This document shows, piece after piece, positions 1-8,665 of a stretch of 64,000 nt of DNA. The stretch's first letter is position 1, and the number at the start of each line of letters is the position of its first letter. This DNA comes from an uncultured Lachnospiraceae bacterium (GTDB lineage Bacteria > Bacillota > Clostridia > Lachnospirales > Lachnospiraceae). Under the pieces are notes generated by a model, which saw nothing but the letters and a program-made list of their open reading frames with translations, was not told the origin of the DNA and made no database searches. The position numbers and the translations under genes were made by a program. Location: contig CAKRHP010000005.1 in NCBI GenBank assembly GCA_934339135.1, positions 111,362-175,361 on the forward strand. The letters are read 5' to 3'.

Positions 1-2
1 AG

Positions 3-329
3 GTTCGTGTTATTATGGACGAGCAGAGCGACAAAATGACACAGACGGACGAGATGTTCCGGCAGGTGGACAAAGGTGTTTCCAATGCAATGGACAGTGT
101 CGTCAATATTACAGGCAGAACAGAAAATCTGGATGATTCAAGAAGCAAGGTGGTTGATGTAGTTCAGAATCTGTCTGCGATCGCGGAGGAGAATGCGGCA
201 AGCAGTCAGGAGACATCTGCTTCGGTTGCAGAGGTTGGAAATATCGTGATCGATATTTCAGACAATGCAGCACAGCTGAAAGATATTGCATATGGACTGG
301 AGCAGAGTGTGAAGAAAATCCGCTTATAG
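3..329 (+). CDS. methyl-accepting chemotaxis protein, C-terminal fragment (5' end outside window)
   Basis: The reading frame is open from the left edge of the window, so this is the 3' end of a longer gene and the internal ATG at 15 is not a start. The visible 109 residues are the helical cytoplasmic signalling tail of a chemotaxis receptor. The conserved hairpin-tip region AIAEENAASSQETSASV is present, followed by a hydrophilic coiled-coil return helix ending in EQSVKKIRL. Receptors of this family pass ligand information to CheA/CheW at the membrane. The sensor domain is not in the window, so the signal cannot be inferred. A hairpin follows the stop. Confidence 0.9.
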   Translation, partial: VRVIMDEQSDKMTQTDEMFRQVDKGVSNAMDSVVNITGRTENLDDSRSKVVDVVQNLSAIAEENAASSQETSASVAEVGNIVIDISDNAAQLKDIAYGLEQSVKKIRL

Positions 330-364
330 CATAAAATGTTTCCGAAAGGAAACCCATTGAAAAT

Positions 365-411
365 AACGCAGCAGGAATGTGCTTATGTAGAATTTCTGCT
401 GCGTTTATCTG
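365..411 (+). terminator. terminator-like hairpin after the chemotaxis receptor
   Basis: A perfect 10-bp stem (AACGCAGCAG at 365-374 with CTGCTGCGTT at 396-405) is followed by a moderately T-rich stretch. A small GAAA-loop hairpin (GTTTCC/GGAAAC, 341-356) lies just upstream. It probably ends the receptor transcript before aroC. Confidence 0.6.
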
Positions 412-489
412 TTCTGTATACATTTCAAGGGCAGATATGGTATGATAAAAGAAAAATCTGAAAATGTAAACGAAAGGTACGGTATTACA

Positions 490-1593
490 ATGGCAGGATC
501 TACATTTGGAACGATATTTAAAGTAACCACATGGGGAGAGTCCCACGGAAAGGGTGTTGGTGTGGTCGTGGACGGCTGTCCGGCAGGATTGGAGTTAGAT
601 GAGCAGAAGATACAGCAGTATCTGAACCGCAGAAAACCGGGGCAGACGAGATATTCCACTCCCCGGAAAGAGGAGGATCTGGTGGAGATCCAGTCCGGTG
701 TATTTGAAGGGAAAACCACGGGAACCCCGATCTCTCTGGTCGTTTATAATAAGACACAGCGTTCAGGAGATTATTCCGAGATTGCCGGTTATTACCGTCC
801 GGGGCATGCAGATTATACTTTTGACCAAAAGTATGGTTTCCGGGATTATCGGGGTGGCGGCCGTTCTTCCGGACGGGAGACGATCGGCAGAGTAGCTGCG
901 GGAGCGATTGCGGAGGAGCTGTTAAAGAGTATGGGGATACAGGTGCAGGCATACACGAAAAGCATCGGAGATATTTCTATCGATGATGGGAAAGCATCTC
1001 TGGACAATATCATGAAAAGTCCTCTTTATATGCCGGACCTGGAAGCATCCGAAAAGGCAGAGATCCTTTTGGAACAGAAAATGCAGGAACAGGATTCTGC
1101 AGGCGGTGTGATCGAATGTATTGTAAAGGGAATGCCTGCCGGGATTGGAGAGCCGGTTTTTGAAAAGCTGGATGCGAATCTGGCAAAGGCAGTGATGTCC
1201 ATTGGAGCCGTAAAGGGGATTGAGATCGGAGATGGTTTTGCGGCAGCGCAGTCTTTTGGTTCGGAGAATAATGATTTCTTCTGTACAGGGAGGGATGGAA
1301 AGATTGTGAAAGCAACAAATCATGCCGGTGGTATTCTGGGAGGCATGAGTGATGGCAGTGACATCATACTCCGGGCTGCCATTAAACCGACCCCGTCCAT
1401 AGCCAGACAGCAGCAGACGGTTAATCGTGATGGGGAGGAGATTGGCATTTCCATTAAAGGCCGTCATGATCCGATCATTGTGCCAAGAGCCGTTGTGGTT
1501 GTGGAGGCGATGACTGCTATCTGCGTATTGGATATGATTCTTTTGGGGATGACATCCAGGCTTGACCGGATTCAGGATTTTTGGAAAAATTAA
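490..1593 (+). CDS. aroC: chorismate synthase
   Basis: Chorismate synthase converts 5-enolpyruvylshikimate-3-phosphate to chorismate with reduced FMN, the last step of the shikimate pathway, in the cytoplasm. The 367-residue product has the family start MAGSTFGTIFKVTTWGESHG with GESHG at residues 16-20, then RPGHADYT, the FMN-site segment GGGRSSGRETIGRVAAGA, and a late RHDP motif. An upstream in-frame ATG at 442 would add 16 residues not typical of the family. ATG 490 is preceded by a GAAAGG-like site and matches the usual N-terminus, so it is preferred. The gene stands alone rather than in an aro cluster. Length and motifs look intact. Confidence 0.96.
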   Translation: MAGSTFGTIFKVTTWGESHGKGVGVVVDGCPAGLELDEQKIQQYLNRRKPGQTRYSTPRKEEDLVEIQSGVFEGKTTGTPISLVVYNKTQRSGDYSEIAGYYRPGHADYTFDQKYGFRDYRGGGRSSGRETIGRVAAGAIAEELLKSMGIQVQAYTKSIGDISIDDGKASLDNIMKSPLYMPDLEASEKAEILLEQKMQEQDSAGGVIECIVKGMPAGIGEPVFEKLDANLAKAVMSIGAVKGIEIGDGFAAAQSFGSENNDFFCTGRDGKIVKATNHAGGILGGMSDGSDIILRAAIKPTPSIARQQQTVNRDGEEIGISIKGRHDPIIVPRAVVVVEAMTAICVLDMILLGMTSRLDRIQDFWKN

Positions 1594-1594
1594 A

Positions 1595-1640
1595 AATACT
1601 TCTAAGACTGCGAGTCTGCAGCCTTAGAAGTATTCCTGTT
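1595..1640. terminator. long hairpin between convergent aroC and Cys-rich gene
   Basis: A perfect 12-bp stem (1595-1606 with 1623-1634) has a further CTGC/GCAG pairing inside its loop. It sits between the ends of two convergent genes, so it can act as a terminator, although the T run after it is short. Confidence 0.6.
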
Positions 1641-1657
1641 TCCCAAATACGTATTTT

Positions 1658-1861
1658 TTAGAAACCGTTCCCGCAACAGCAGCAGAGGATCAGGATCCAA
1701 AGGATGGAATTACAGCCACAACCGTCACCATTTCCAAAACCACCAAATCCATTGTTGCCGTTACCACAACAGCAGCAAAGGAGAAGAAGGATGATGATCC
1801 AGCTGCATCCTCCATTGTCAGAACATCCGCCGCCACAACCGGTTGCTGTTAAATCGCTCAT
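1658..1861 (-). CDS. small Cys/Gly-rich protein, paralogue of the gene at 2404-2619
   Basis: This 67-residue protein of unknown function begins MSDLTATGCGGGCSDNGGCS. Its two hydrophobic stretches (WIIILLLLCCCC and SILWILILCCCC) are each followed by GNG, and a Gly/Asn/Phe-rich linker (NGFGGFGNG) lies between them. Annotators often call such Clostridia proteins 'chorion class high-cysteine'. The start is fixed by GGAGG (1867-1871 on the complement) 5 nt before ATG 1861; the upstream ATG at 1888 has no such site. The paralogue 0.75 kb away has the same layout, the same 5' hairpin and the same promoter. The mother-cell-type promoter suggests a spore-coat or spore-surface role, which is inference only. 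Confidence 0.8.
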   Translation of the reverse strand: MSDLTATGCGGGCSDNGGCSWIIILLLLCCCCGNGNNGFGGFGNGDGCGCNSILWILILCCCCGNGF

Positions 1862-1874
1862 GAAAACCTCCATT

Positions 1875-1894
1875 CTGTCATGATTCATTGACAG
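1875..1894 (-). promoter_or_regulatory. 5'-UTR hairpin before Cys-rich gene 1
   Basis: CTGTCA (1875-1880) pairs with TGACAG (1889-1894) just upstream of the ribosome binding site. The paralogous gene has CTGTCAT/ATGACAG at the same place (2634-2640 with 2646-2652). Keeping the stem while the loop differs suggests a functional leader element. Confidence 0.5.
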
Positions 1895-1913
1895 AGAATT
1901 ATATTTACAATTT

Positions 1914-1942
1914 CATACTATGTCTTTATGCTTGGACAGTTT
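1914..1942 (-). promoter_or_regulatory. sigma-K-like promoter of Cys-rich gene 1
   Basis: Read on the minus strand, AAAC (1939-1942) is followed after exactly 16 nt by CATAGTATG (1914-1922). This is close to the late mother-cell sigma-K pattern AC-N16-CATANNNTA. The sequence GGAAACTGTCCAAGC around the -35 side is identical upstream of the second Cys-rich gene. The predicted start of transcription lies about 45 nt before the ATG. Confidence 0.55.
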
Positions 1943-2094
1943 CCGGATTTTTTCAGAGAAATGAGACAAAATGGATCCGGCTGCATATTATAATATAAAT
2001 CAGGAGTATTGGCGAAGAGATTTACATATTATATGAAGCTGTCATTACATAATGATCTGCTGGGTATGATTCCCGGGGATAGATTGGAGGCAGT

Positions 2095-2274
2095 ATGAGA
2101 TACTTTTATTATGGTGTGGAAAAAGGAAAAGAATCCATGCCGTCGGGACATGGAATGGAAAATAGGAGAAATGTCAAAAGAGAGGATGATCTTGTTATCG
2201 AGGAGGATACGATTTATGAGATCGACCGGGAGTGTGAAGCATGTCGTCAGAGAATTATGAAGGGCCGATGGTAG
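2095..2274 (+). CDS. small ORF, 59 residues, unknown function
   Basis: An unrecognised short gene starts MRYFYYGVEKGKESM and ends CEACRQRIMKGRW. A CxxC pair near the end could bind metal or form a disulfide. GGAGG at 2086-2090 lies 4 nt before the ATG. A 21-codon ORF (2033-2098, MKLSLHNDLLGMIPG...) ends in an ATGA overlap with this start, the arrangement of a translationally coupled leader peptide. No homologue is recognised. The ribosome binding site and the charged composition support it being real, but its length leaves doubt. Confidence 0.5.
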   Translation: MRYFYYGVEKGKESMPSGHGMENRRNVKREDDLVIEEDTIYEIDRECEACRQRIMKGRW

Positions 2275-2326
2275 AAGTGTGAGGGAAAAATGCCTGGTCG
2301 GGAAACGGCTGACTGAAACAGGCAAA

Positions 2327-2348
2327 AGGCCACCCCGAAGGGTGGCCT
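2327..2348 (-). terminator. Rho-independent terminator of Cys-rich gene 2
   Basis: AGGCCACCC (2327-2335) pairs perfectly with GGGTGGCCT (2340-2348). On the minus strand the stem is followed by TTTTGCCTGTTT. A second inverted repeat, CCGGACA/TGTCCGG (2361-2367 with 2377-2383), lies between it and the gene end. Confidence 0.8.
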
Positions 2349-2403
2349 GAAAGTTGGCATCCGGACAAGGATCAACTGTCCGGATCAGATGGATGATGTG
2401 CTT

Positions 2404-2619
2404 TTAGAAGCCGTTACCACAGCAGCACAGGATAAGTAAGATCCAGATAATGGAACTGCAGCAGCTGTCGCCACATCCGTTTCCGAAACCGCCAAAACCA
2501 CTGTTGCCATTACCGCAGCAGCAGCACAGGAGAAGCAGGATAATGATCCAGCTGCATCCTCCTTCGTTGCCATTGTTACTGCATCCACATCCACAATCGG
2601 TTGCTGCTAAGTCACTCAT
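2404..2619 (-). CDS. small Cys/Gly-rich protein, paralogue of the gene at 1658-1861
   Basis: This 71-residue protein starts MSDLAATDCGCGCSNNGN and shares the WIIILLLLCCCC-GNG and GFGGFGNG blocks and the terminal CCCGNGF with its neighbour. ATG 2619 is chosen because GGAGG on the complement lies 6 nt upstream; the in-frame ATG at 2640 lacks one. The two genes have the same orientation, but each has its own promoter copy, and the second has a clear terminator. They therefore look like a duplicated cassette, not an operon. Function is unknown; a spore-associated structural role is inferred only from the promoter. Confidence 0.8.
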   Translation of the reverse strand: MSDLAATDCGCGCSNNGNEGGCSWIIILLLLCCCCGNGNSGFGGFGNGCGDSCCSSIIWILLILCCCGNGF

Positions 2620-2668
2620 TGAATACCTCCGTTCTGTCATTTTATATGACAGGATATATATACATTTT

Positions 2669-2697
2669 TAACCTATGCAGGCTAGCTTGGACAGTTT
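2669..2697 (-). promoter_or_regulatory. sigma-K-like promoter of Cys-rich gene 2
   Basis: On the minus strand AAAC (2694-2697) is followed after 16 nt by CATAGGTTA (2669-2677), a full match to CATANNNTA. The 15-nt block GGAAACTGTCCAAGC is shared exactly with the promoter of the paralogue, while the rest of the spacer differs. Confidence 0.6.
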
Positions 2698-2776
2698 CCA
2701 AAATAATGCAGGGATTAAATTTCTATTGGATCCCGGCATCATAAAATAATCGAAAGAAAGGCATGGAAAGATCAAG

Positions 2777-4093
2777 ATGAGAGTGGAACACGAAAGAAAA
2801 GGCATTTGGTATCAGAAAATAAAATATGGTAAAAAATTTTGCGCAGCAGGTCTTAGTGTCAGTCTGCTTGTGTCTACCATTCTGACAGGATGTGAACTGC
2901 CGGGAAGATCACAGCAAAGGGATGTTTATGAACCTCCGGTTTCTACAACTGCAGCGAGTACAGAAGAACCGGAGCAGATTGGTATGAGTGATGAGGATGC
3001 CACTTATGCCTCTTTGGAGTATCTGGATCTGATGACAGATGAGGAAAAGGTGGGACAGTTGTTTACGGTAAATCTGGAACAGCTGGATGCCACAAAGGGA
3101 GAATATTTTGAGCATAAAAAAATTACCAAAACCATGAAAGAAAACCTTCAGAAATATCCCGTGGGAGGTGTGATCTTATTTTCCAGAAATATATGGAACC
3201 GTAAGCAGACCAAAAAGCTGATCCGGAAATTACAGAAAAATGCGGCACTGCCAATGTTTATCAGCGTTGATGAGGAGGGCGGCGATGTTGCCCGGATCGG
3301 AAATAATCCGAAAATGAAAACGGACACGTTTCCAACGATGGAAGAGATTGGAAAGACACAGGATGCAGACTATGTGTATTATATGGCATCTACGATTGCC
3401 CGTCAGATCAGGGAACTGGGATTTAATGTGGATTTTGCTCCGGTGGCAGATGTTAAGACTTCGGAGATGAACAGTGAGATCGGCAACCGCTCCTTCGGGG
3501 ATGACCCGAAGAAGGTGGCAGAGTTTGTGAGTGCATATGTAAAAGGTCTGGAGAGCGAAAATATCTGTTCCACGCTGAAACATTTCCCGGGACAGGGCTC
3601 CTCCAGTGGCGATACCCATCAGGGAAGTGTGGACATTGACAGCAGTATATCAAAACTCAGAAAAATTGATTTTGTTCCCTTTGTGAGCGGTATTGAGGCA
3701 GGAACCGATTTTGTAATGGTTTCCCATATCTCGGTCAGCCGGGTCACAGAAACAAGCGAACCGGCCAGTGTATCAAAGCTGATCATGACCACGATTCTCC
3801 GGGAGGAGCTGGATTACAGCGGATTGATCGTAACCGATGCCTTTGATATGGCATGCATTACGGATAAGTATTCGTCTGCGGAAGCAGCAGTGAAGTCCCT
3901 TGATGCCGGTGCGGATATTATATTGATGCCGGAAGATCTGCCGGAGGCTTATGATGCGATCCTGAGTAAGGTGAAGTCCGGAAAGATCACGGAAAAGCGG
4001 CTCAATGATACGGTGCAGAGAATTCTCAAGTTAAAGTTCCAGAAGGGGATTATGACGCTGGAGGATACGGCACAGAAGAAAATGGAGGAATAA
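2777..4093 (+). CDS. glycoside hydrolase family 3 lipoprotein (NagZ-like beta-N-acetylhexosaminidase)
   Basis: The N-terminus has a basic stretch, a hydrophobic segment and a lipobox LTGC with Cys39, so this is an exported lipoprotein attached to the outer face of the membrane. The rest is a single GH3 barrel domain of the NagZ type. VDEEGGDVARI is visible, as is KHFPGQG from K268 followed by the D-T-H segment of the Asp-His acid/base loop, and VTDAFDM contains the likely nucleophile Asp354. Secreted relatives in Firmicutes remove N-acetylglucosamine from muropeptides or glycans. The Ser/Thr/Glu-rich stretch after the lipobox is a typical spacer. Its substrate is not certain. Confidence 0.9.
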   Translation: MRVEHERKGIWYQKIKYGKKFCAAGLSVSLLVSTILTGCELPGRSQQRDVYEPPVSTTAASTEEPEQIGMSDEDATYASLEYLDLMTDEEKVGQLFTVNLEQLDATKGEYFEHKKITKTMKENLQKYPVGGVILFSRNIWNRKQTKKLIRKLQKNAALPMFISVDEEGGDVARIGNNPKMKTDTFPTMEEIGKTQDADYVYYMASTIARQIRELGFNVDFAPVADVKTSEMNSEIGNRSFGDDPKKVAEFVSAYVKGLESENICSTLKHFPGQGSSSGDTHQGSVDIDSSISKLRKIDFVPFVSGIEAGTDFVMVSHISVSRVTETSEPASVSKLIMTTILREELDYSGLIVTDAFDMACITDKYSSAEAAVKSLDAGADIILMPEDLPEAYDAILSKVKSGKITEKRLNDTVQRILKLKFQKGIMTLEDTAQKKMEE

Positions 4094-4116
4094 CCGCAAA
4101 AAGTTATAAACAAGTC

Positions 4117-4144
4117 TTGAGATTTTTCGTGGAATTGATATAAT
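4117..4144 (+). promoter_or_regulatory. sigma-A promoter of purF
   Basis: TTGAGA (4117-4122), a 16-nt spacer and TATAAT (4139-4144), with an extended TG one base before the -10. It sits about 50 bp before the purF start. Confidence 0.7.
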
Positions 4145-4197
4145 ATATCTTGTGTTAATAGGGGTATTAGGACAATTGCATAAGAATGGAGACAAAA

Positions 4198-5688
4198 ATG
4201 AGTGAGCATACCAAATGTAACAAACAGACATCATGTGAAAAATGCCATTGTTCCGGCTGCCTGCTTCATCAGGCGGAAGAACCAAAGCTTGGAGAAGAGT
4301 GCGGAGTATTTGGAATGTACGATATGGAAGGCAGAGATGTAGCATCTACGATCTATTACGGACTGTTTTCCCTCCAGCACAGAGGACAGGAGAGCTGTGG
4401 TATTGCAGTAAGCCGTACAGACGGTCCACCACGCAATTCCTCTTCCGTGAAAGGAATGGGACTTGTCAATGAGGTATTCAATGCGGAAAACCTCGGAAAG
4501 ATGAAGGGGGATATCGGAGTCGGCCACGTCCGTTATTCTACGGCAGGTGCCAGCATCGCAGAGAATACACAGCCTTTGGTGCTCAATTACATTAAAGGCA
4601 CACTTTCTCTGGCACATAACGGCAATCTCGTCAATGCACCAGAGCTTCGGAGAGAACTGGAGTTGAGCGGAGCGATTTTTCAGACCTCCATTGACTCTGA
4701 AGTGATCGCATATCTGATCGCCAGAGAGCGGTTAAAGGTGGGCAAGGTAGAGGAAGCCGTCAAGGAAGCCATGAAAAAGATTAAGGGAGCCTATTCCCTG
4801 GTGGTGGCAAGCCCACGGAAGCTGATCGGAGCCAGAGATCCCTTTGGATTCCGCCCGCTTTGCATCGGCAGGAGAGACGGAGCCTATTTGCTTTCCAGTG
4901 AGTCCTGTGCTTTGGATACCGTTGGAGCGGAGTTTGTCCGTGACGTAGAGCCGGGAGAGATCGTCACCATTACGCCGGAGGGGATTTCGTCGGACAAGTC
5001 TCTGATGACCAGTGATCATGCAAAATGTATCTTTGAGTATATTTATTTTGCAAGACCGGACAGCTACATTGATGGAATCAGCGTACACAGCTCCCGTATC
5101 ATTGCGGGAAAGATCCTGGCACAGACACATCCGGTGGATGCAGATATCGTGGTAGGTGTTCCGGAATCGGGAAATGTAGCCGCTATGGGTTTTGCATTGG
5201 AGTCAGGAATTCCATATGGTACCGCATTTGTCAAAAACAGTTATGTGGGCAGGACGTTTATTAAGCCGAAGCAGTCAGCCAGAGAGTCCAGCGTGATGGT
5301 GAAGCTCAATGTACTTCGGGAGATTGTCCGTGGCAAGAGGGTTGTTATGGTAGATGATTCCATTGTCCGCGGAACGACGAGTGCCCGTATTGTGAAGATG
5401 TTGAAGGATGCAGGGGCAAGCGAGGTGCATGTACGCATCAGTTCACCACCATTTAAATATCCATGTTATTTTGGAACAGATGTACCGTCCAGCGATCAGT
5501 TACCGGCATTCAGCCATACAGTAGAGCAGATCGCCGAAATGATCGGTGCAGATTCCCTGGGATATCTCGATCTGAACAGACTCAGTGAGTTGATCGATGG
5601 AGATCAGGGATACTGTCATGCATGTTTCTCCGGAAATTATCCTGTGGATCCGCCACAGGAGGATATCCGTGGAGATTATGATAAATAG
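4198..5688 (+). CDS. purF: amidophosphoribosyltransferase with Cys-rich propeptide
   Basis: PurF transfers ammonia from glutamine to PRPP, the first committed step of purine synthesis. It has an N-terminal nucleophile glutaminase (nucleophile Cys35 in GEECGVFG, exposed by propeptide removal) and a PRTase domain with [16 protein letters not shown]. The four Fe-S cluster cysteines of the Bacillus-type enzyme appear present: [18 protein letters not shown] and [10 protein letters not shown]. The upstream ATG at 4186 lies inside the GGAG of the chosen start, so 4198 is preferred. The 34-residue propeptide is long compared with the short B. subtilis one and carries five cysteines between residues 7 and 21. 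purB follows at a short distance. Confidence 0.95.
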   Translation: MSEHTKCNKQTSCEKCHCSGCLLHQAEEPKLGEECGVFGMYDMEGRDVASTIYYGLFSLQHRGQESCGIAVSRTDGPPRNSSSVKGMGLVNEVFNAENLGKMKGDIGVGHVRYSTAGASIAENTQPLVLNYIKGTLSLAHNGNLVNAPELRRELELSGAIFQTSIDSEVIAYLIARERLKVGKVEEAVKEAMKKIKGAYSLVVASPRKLIGARDPFGFRPLCIGRRDGAYLLSSESCALDTVGAEFVRDVEPGEIVTITPEGISSDKSLMTSDHAKCIFEYIYFARPDSYIDGISVHSSRIIAGKILAQTHPVDADIVVGVPESGNVAAMGFALESGIPYGTAFVKNSYVGRTFIKPKQSARESSVMVKLNVLREIVRGKRVVMVDDSIVRGTTSARIVKMLKDAGASEVHVRISSPPFKYPCYFGTDVPSSDQLPAFSHTVEQIAEMIGADSLGYLDLNRLSELIDGDQGYCHACFSGNYPVDPPQEDIRGDYDK

Positions 5689-5723
5689 AAATTAGTGTGA
5701 AAGGCACGGAAATGAGGTTAGAT

Positions 5724-7178
5724 ATGAGCAACGACAGATACACAAGTCCACTGTCTGAGAGATACGCCAGCAGAGAAATGCAGTACATATTTTCTCCGGA
5801 CAAGAAATTCAAAACCTGGAGACGTTTATGGATCGCGCTTGCTGAGGCAGAGAATGAACTTGGTCTTCTGGATGAAAACGGCAATCCTGCTGTAACAAAG
5901 GAGCAGATTGAGGAGCTGAAATCCCAGGCTGATAATATCAATTATGATGTTGCTAAGGAGAGAGAAAAGCAGGTACGTCATGATGTTATGTCCCACGTAT
6001 ATGCGTATGGTGTTCAGTGTCCGAAGGCAAAGGGAATTATCCATCTGGGAGCAACCTCCTGTTATGTTGGAGATAATACGGATGTTATCATTATGACAGA
6101 GGCACTTCATCTGATCCGCAATAAGCTGATCAATGTTATTGATGAGCTTTCCAGATTTGCGATGAAGTATAAATCACAGCCGACACTGGCGTTTACTCAT
6201 TTCCAGCCGGCTCAGCCTACCACAGTAGGTAAGAGAGCCACTCTGTGGCTGCAGGAGTTTTTGATGGATCTGGAGGATCTGGATCATGTGATCGATCATA
6301 TGAAGCTTTTGGGCTCTAAGGGAACCACAGGTACCCAGGCAAGCTTTATGGAGCTTTTTGACGGAGATGAGGAGAAGGTGAAGAAACTGGATCAGATCAT
6401 TGCCAAGAAAATGGGCTTTAAGGAGTGCTTCCCGGTATCCGGACAGACCTATTCCCGTAAGCTGGATACCAGAGTGGTAAATGTTCTGGCCGGTATCGCT
6501 GCAAGTGCACACAAGTTTTCCAATGATATCCGTCTCCTTCAGCATCTGAAGGAGATTGAAGAGCCGTTCGAGAAGAATCAGATCGGTTCCTCCGCAATGG
6601 CATACAAGAGAAATCCAATGAGAAGTGAGCGTATTGCATCACTGGCCCGTTATGTGATGGCAGATGTGACCAATACCATGTTCACCTCAGCGTGTCAGTG
6701 GTTTGAGCGGACTCTGGATGATTCTGCGAATAAGCGTATCAGCGTTCCGGAGGGCTTCCTGGCTACTGATGGTATTCTGGATCTGGTTCTTAATGTCGTA
6801 GATGGTCTTGTGGTTTATGATAAGGTCATTGAGAAACGTCTCATGTCAGAGCTTCCATTTATGGCCACAGAGAATATCATGATGGATGCAGTCAAGGCAG
6901 GCGGAGACAGACAGGAGCTTCATGAAAAGATCCGTCAGCTTTCCATGGAAGCAGGCAAGAATGTAAAACAGGAAGGCAAAGAGAATAATCTTCTGGAGCT
7001 TATCGCTGCAGATGATGAATTCCCAATGACTCTGCCGGAGCTGCAGGCATTAATGGAGCCATCCCGATATACAGGACGTTCTGCTTCACAGGTAGAAGAG
7101 TTTATTCAGAATATCGTAAAGCCGGTTCTCGATGAGAATCAGGAGATTCTGGGAATGAAATCAGAAATAAACGTGTAG
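5724..7178 (+). CDS. purB: adenylosuccinate lyase
   Basis: PurB cleaves SAICAR to AICAR and adenylosuccinate to AMP, releasing fumarate. The 484-residue product has the superfamily signature [17 protein letters not shown], with the catalytic-loop serines at about 289-290, and the N-terminal [10 protein letters not shown] typical of this branch. GAGG with a 6-nt spacer points to ATG 5724; earlier in-frame ATGs at 5697 and 5712 would add up to nine residues. The gene lies 35 bp after purF in the same direction and before purA, so the three probably share transcription and supply AMP. Confidence 0.95.
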   Translation: MSNDRYTSPLSERYASREMQYIFSPDKKFKTWRRLWIALAEAENELGLLDENGNPAVTKEQIEELKSQADNINYDVAKEREKQVRHDVMSHVYAYGVQCPKAKGIIHLGATSCYVGDNTDVIIMTEALHLIRNKLINVIDELSRFAMKYKSQPTLAFTHFQPAQPTTVGKRATLWLQEFLMDLEDLDHVIDHMKLLGSKGTTGTQASFMELFDGDEEKVKKLDQIIAKKMGFKECFPVSGQTYSRKLDTRVVNVLAGIAASAHKFSNDIRLLQHLKEIEEPFEKNQIGSSAMAYKRNPMRSERIASLARYVMADVTNTMFTSACQWFERTLDDSANKRISVPEGFLATDGILDLVLNVVDGLVVYDKVIEKRLMSELPFMATENIMMDAVKAGGDRQELHEKIRQLSMEAGKNVKQEGKENNLLELIAADDEFPMTLPELQALMEPSRYTGRSASQVEEFIQNIVKPVLDENQEILGMKSEINV

Positions 7179-7238
7179 GAATCAATTTACAGGATCCGCG
7201 TTTCGTATGCCGGAACAATGGCAGAAACATTGATCCGT

Positions 7239-7271
7239 CCCCATGTCATCATAGCACTGCCGGACATGGGG
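7239..7271 (+). promoter_or_regulatory. intercistronic hairpin between purB and purA
   Basis: CCCCATGTC (7239-7247) pairs perfectly with GACATGGGG (7263-7271) around a 15-nt loop. No T run follows, so it is more likely an mRNA stability or processing element than a terminator. Confidence 0.5.
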
Positions 7272-7308
7272 AAAATGTAGTCAGGGTGGTGCAGAAATGG
7301 GGGCTATT

Positions 7309-8586
7309 ATGGTTACAGCAATCGTTGGAGCAAACTGGGGCGATGAGGGAAAAGGAAAGATCACCGATATGTTAGGTGAGAAGTCTGATATCATCGTACG
7401 TTTTCAGGGAGGAAGCAATGCAGGTCATACCATTATCAATGACTATGGCAAATTTGCACTTCATCTTCTTCCGTCCGGTGTGTTTTACAATCATACCACA
7501 AGTGTGATCGGAAACGGTGTTGCACTTAACATTCCTTACCTGTTTAAAGAGGTAAATTCTCTGGTAGAGCAGGGTGTGCCAAAGCCAAAGATCCTTGTAT
7601 CTGACAGAGCACAGATCCTGATGCCGTATCATATTCTATTTGATCAGTATGAGGAGGAACGTCTGGGTAAGAAATCCTTCGGATCTACCAAATCAGGTAT
7701 TGCACCATTCTATTCAGACAAATATGCAAAGATTGGTATTCAGGTATCCGAGCTGTTCGATGATGATGTCTTAAAGGACAAGATCGCACGGATCTGCGAG
7801 CAGAAAAATGTTACTCTGAAATATCTTTATCATAAGCCGGAGTTAGATCCGGACGAGCTTTTAAATACACTTCATGAGTATCGTGACATGGTTGCACCTT
7901 ATGTCTGCGATGTATCTGCTTATCTTCGTCAGGCGATCAAGGAGGGCAAGGGGATTCTTTTGGAGGGTCAGCTTGGTTCTCTCAAGGATCCGGATCACGG
8001 TATTTACCCAATGGTTACTTCTTCCTCTACATTGGCTGCATACGGCGCAATCGGCGCAGGTATTCCTCCATATGAGATCAAGAGAATCGTTACTGTTGTA
8101 AAGGCTTACTCCAGTGCCGTTGGTGCCGGCGAGTTCGTCAGTGAGATTCACGATGAGGTAGAGGCTGAGGAGCTTCGTAAGCGTGGCGGAGACGGTGGAG
8201 AGTACGGTGCAACAACAGGACGTCCACGTCGTATGGGCTGGTTCGATGCAGTAGCATCCCGTTACGGCTGCCAGATCCAGGGCGCAACAGAAGTAGCACT
8301 GACCGTTCTTGACTGTCTCGGATATCTCAAGGAGATTCCGGTCTGCGTTGGTTACGAGATCGATGGAGAGGTTGTAAAGGGCTTCCCTGTAACCGCCAAG
8401 CTTGCAAAGGCAAAGCCGGTTTATGAGACACTGCCGGGCTGGAACTGCGACATCAGAGGTATTACCGAGTATGATAAGCTCCCGGAGAACTGCCGCCGTT
8501 ATATCGAGTTCATCGAGAAGGAGATTGGTGTGCCGATCACAATGGTATCCAACGGACCAAAGAGAAGCGAGATCATTTATCGCTAA
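7309..8586 (+). CDS. purA: adenylosuccinate synthetase
   Basis: PurA joins IMP and aspartate using GTP to give adenylosuccinate, the substrate of the neighbouring PurB. The protein opens MVTAIVGANWGDEGKGK with the GTP-binding GDEGKGK loop at residues 11-17, then FQGGSNAGHTI, and later VVKAYSSAVGAGEF, TGRPRRMGWFD and SNGPKRSE. The family N-terminus fits ATG 7309, which has GGGGG just upstream. ATG 7297 would add four residues and cannot be excluded. Length (425 aa) is normal. A strong terminator follows. Confidence 0.95.
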   Translation: MVTAIVGANWGDEGKGKITDMLGEKSDIIVRFQGGSNAGHTIINDYGKFALHLLPSGVFYNHTTSVIGNGVALNIPYLFKEVNSLVEQGVPKPKILVSDRAQILMPYHILFDQYEEERLGKKSFGSTKSGIAPFYSDKYAKIGIQVSELFDDDVLKDKIARICEQKNVTLKYLYHKPELDPDELLNTLHEYRDMVAPYVCDVSAYLRQAIKEGKGILLEGQLGSLKDPDHGIYPMVTSSSTLAAYGAIGAGIPPYEIKRIVTVVKAYSSAVGAGEFVSEIHDEVEAEELRKRGGDGGEYGATTGRPRRMGWFDAVASRYGCQIQGATEVALTVLDCLGYLKEIPVCVGYEIDGEVVKGFPVTAKLAKAKPVYETLPGWNCDIRGITEYDKLPENCRRYIEFIEKEIGVPITMVSNGPKRSEIIYR

Positions 8587-8609
8587 TAAAAGATCTGAAT
8601 ATAAAATAC

Positions 8610-8648
8610 AATTCCCATTGACGTGGTTTGTCAATGGGAATTATTTTT
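8610..8648. terminator. bidirectional terminator after purA
   Basis: A perfect 13-bp stem (8610-8622 with 8630-8642) with a 7-nt loop is followed by ATTTTTAG on the plus strand. On the minus strand it is followed by GTATTTTAT, so it can also end the transcript of the toxin-like gene coming the other way. Confidence 0.9.
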
Positions 8649-8665
8649 AGAAAGTAAAAATAGCT

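Noticed and set aside
7861..8634. Minus-strand ORF of 257 codons over purA
   Set aside because: Shadow of the purA coding sequence, with a composition unlike a protein and no family match.
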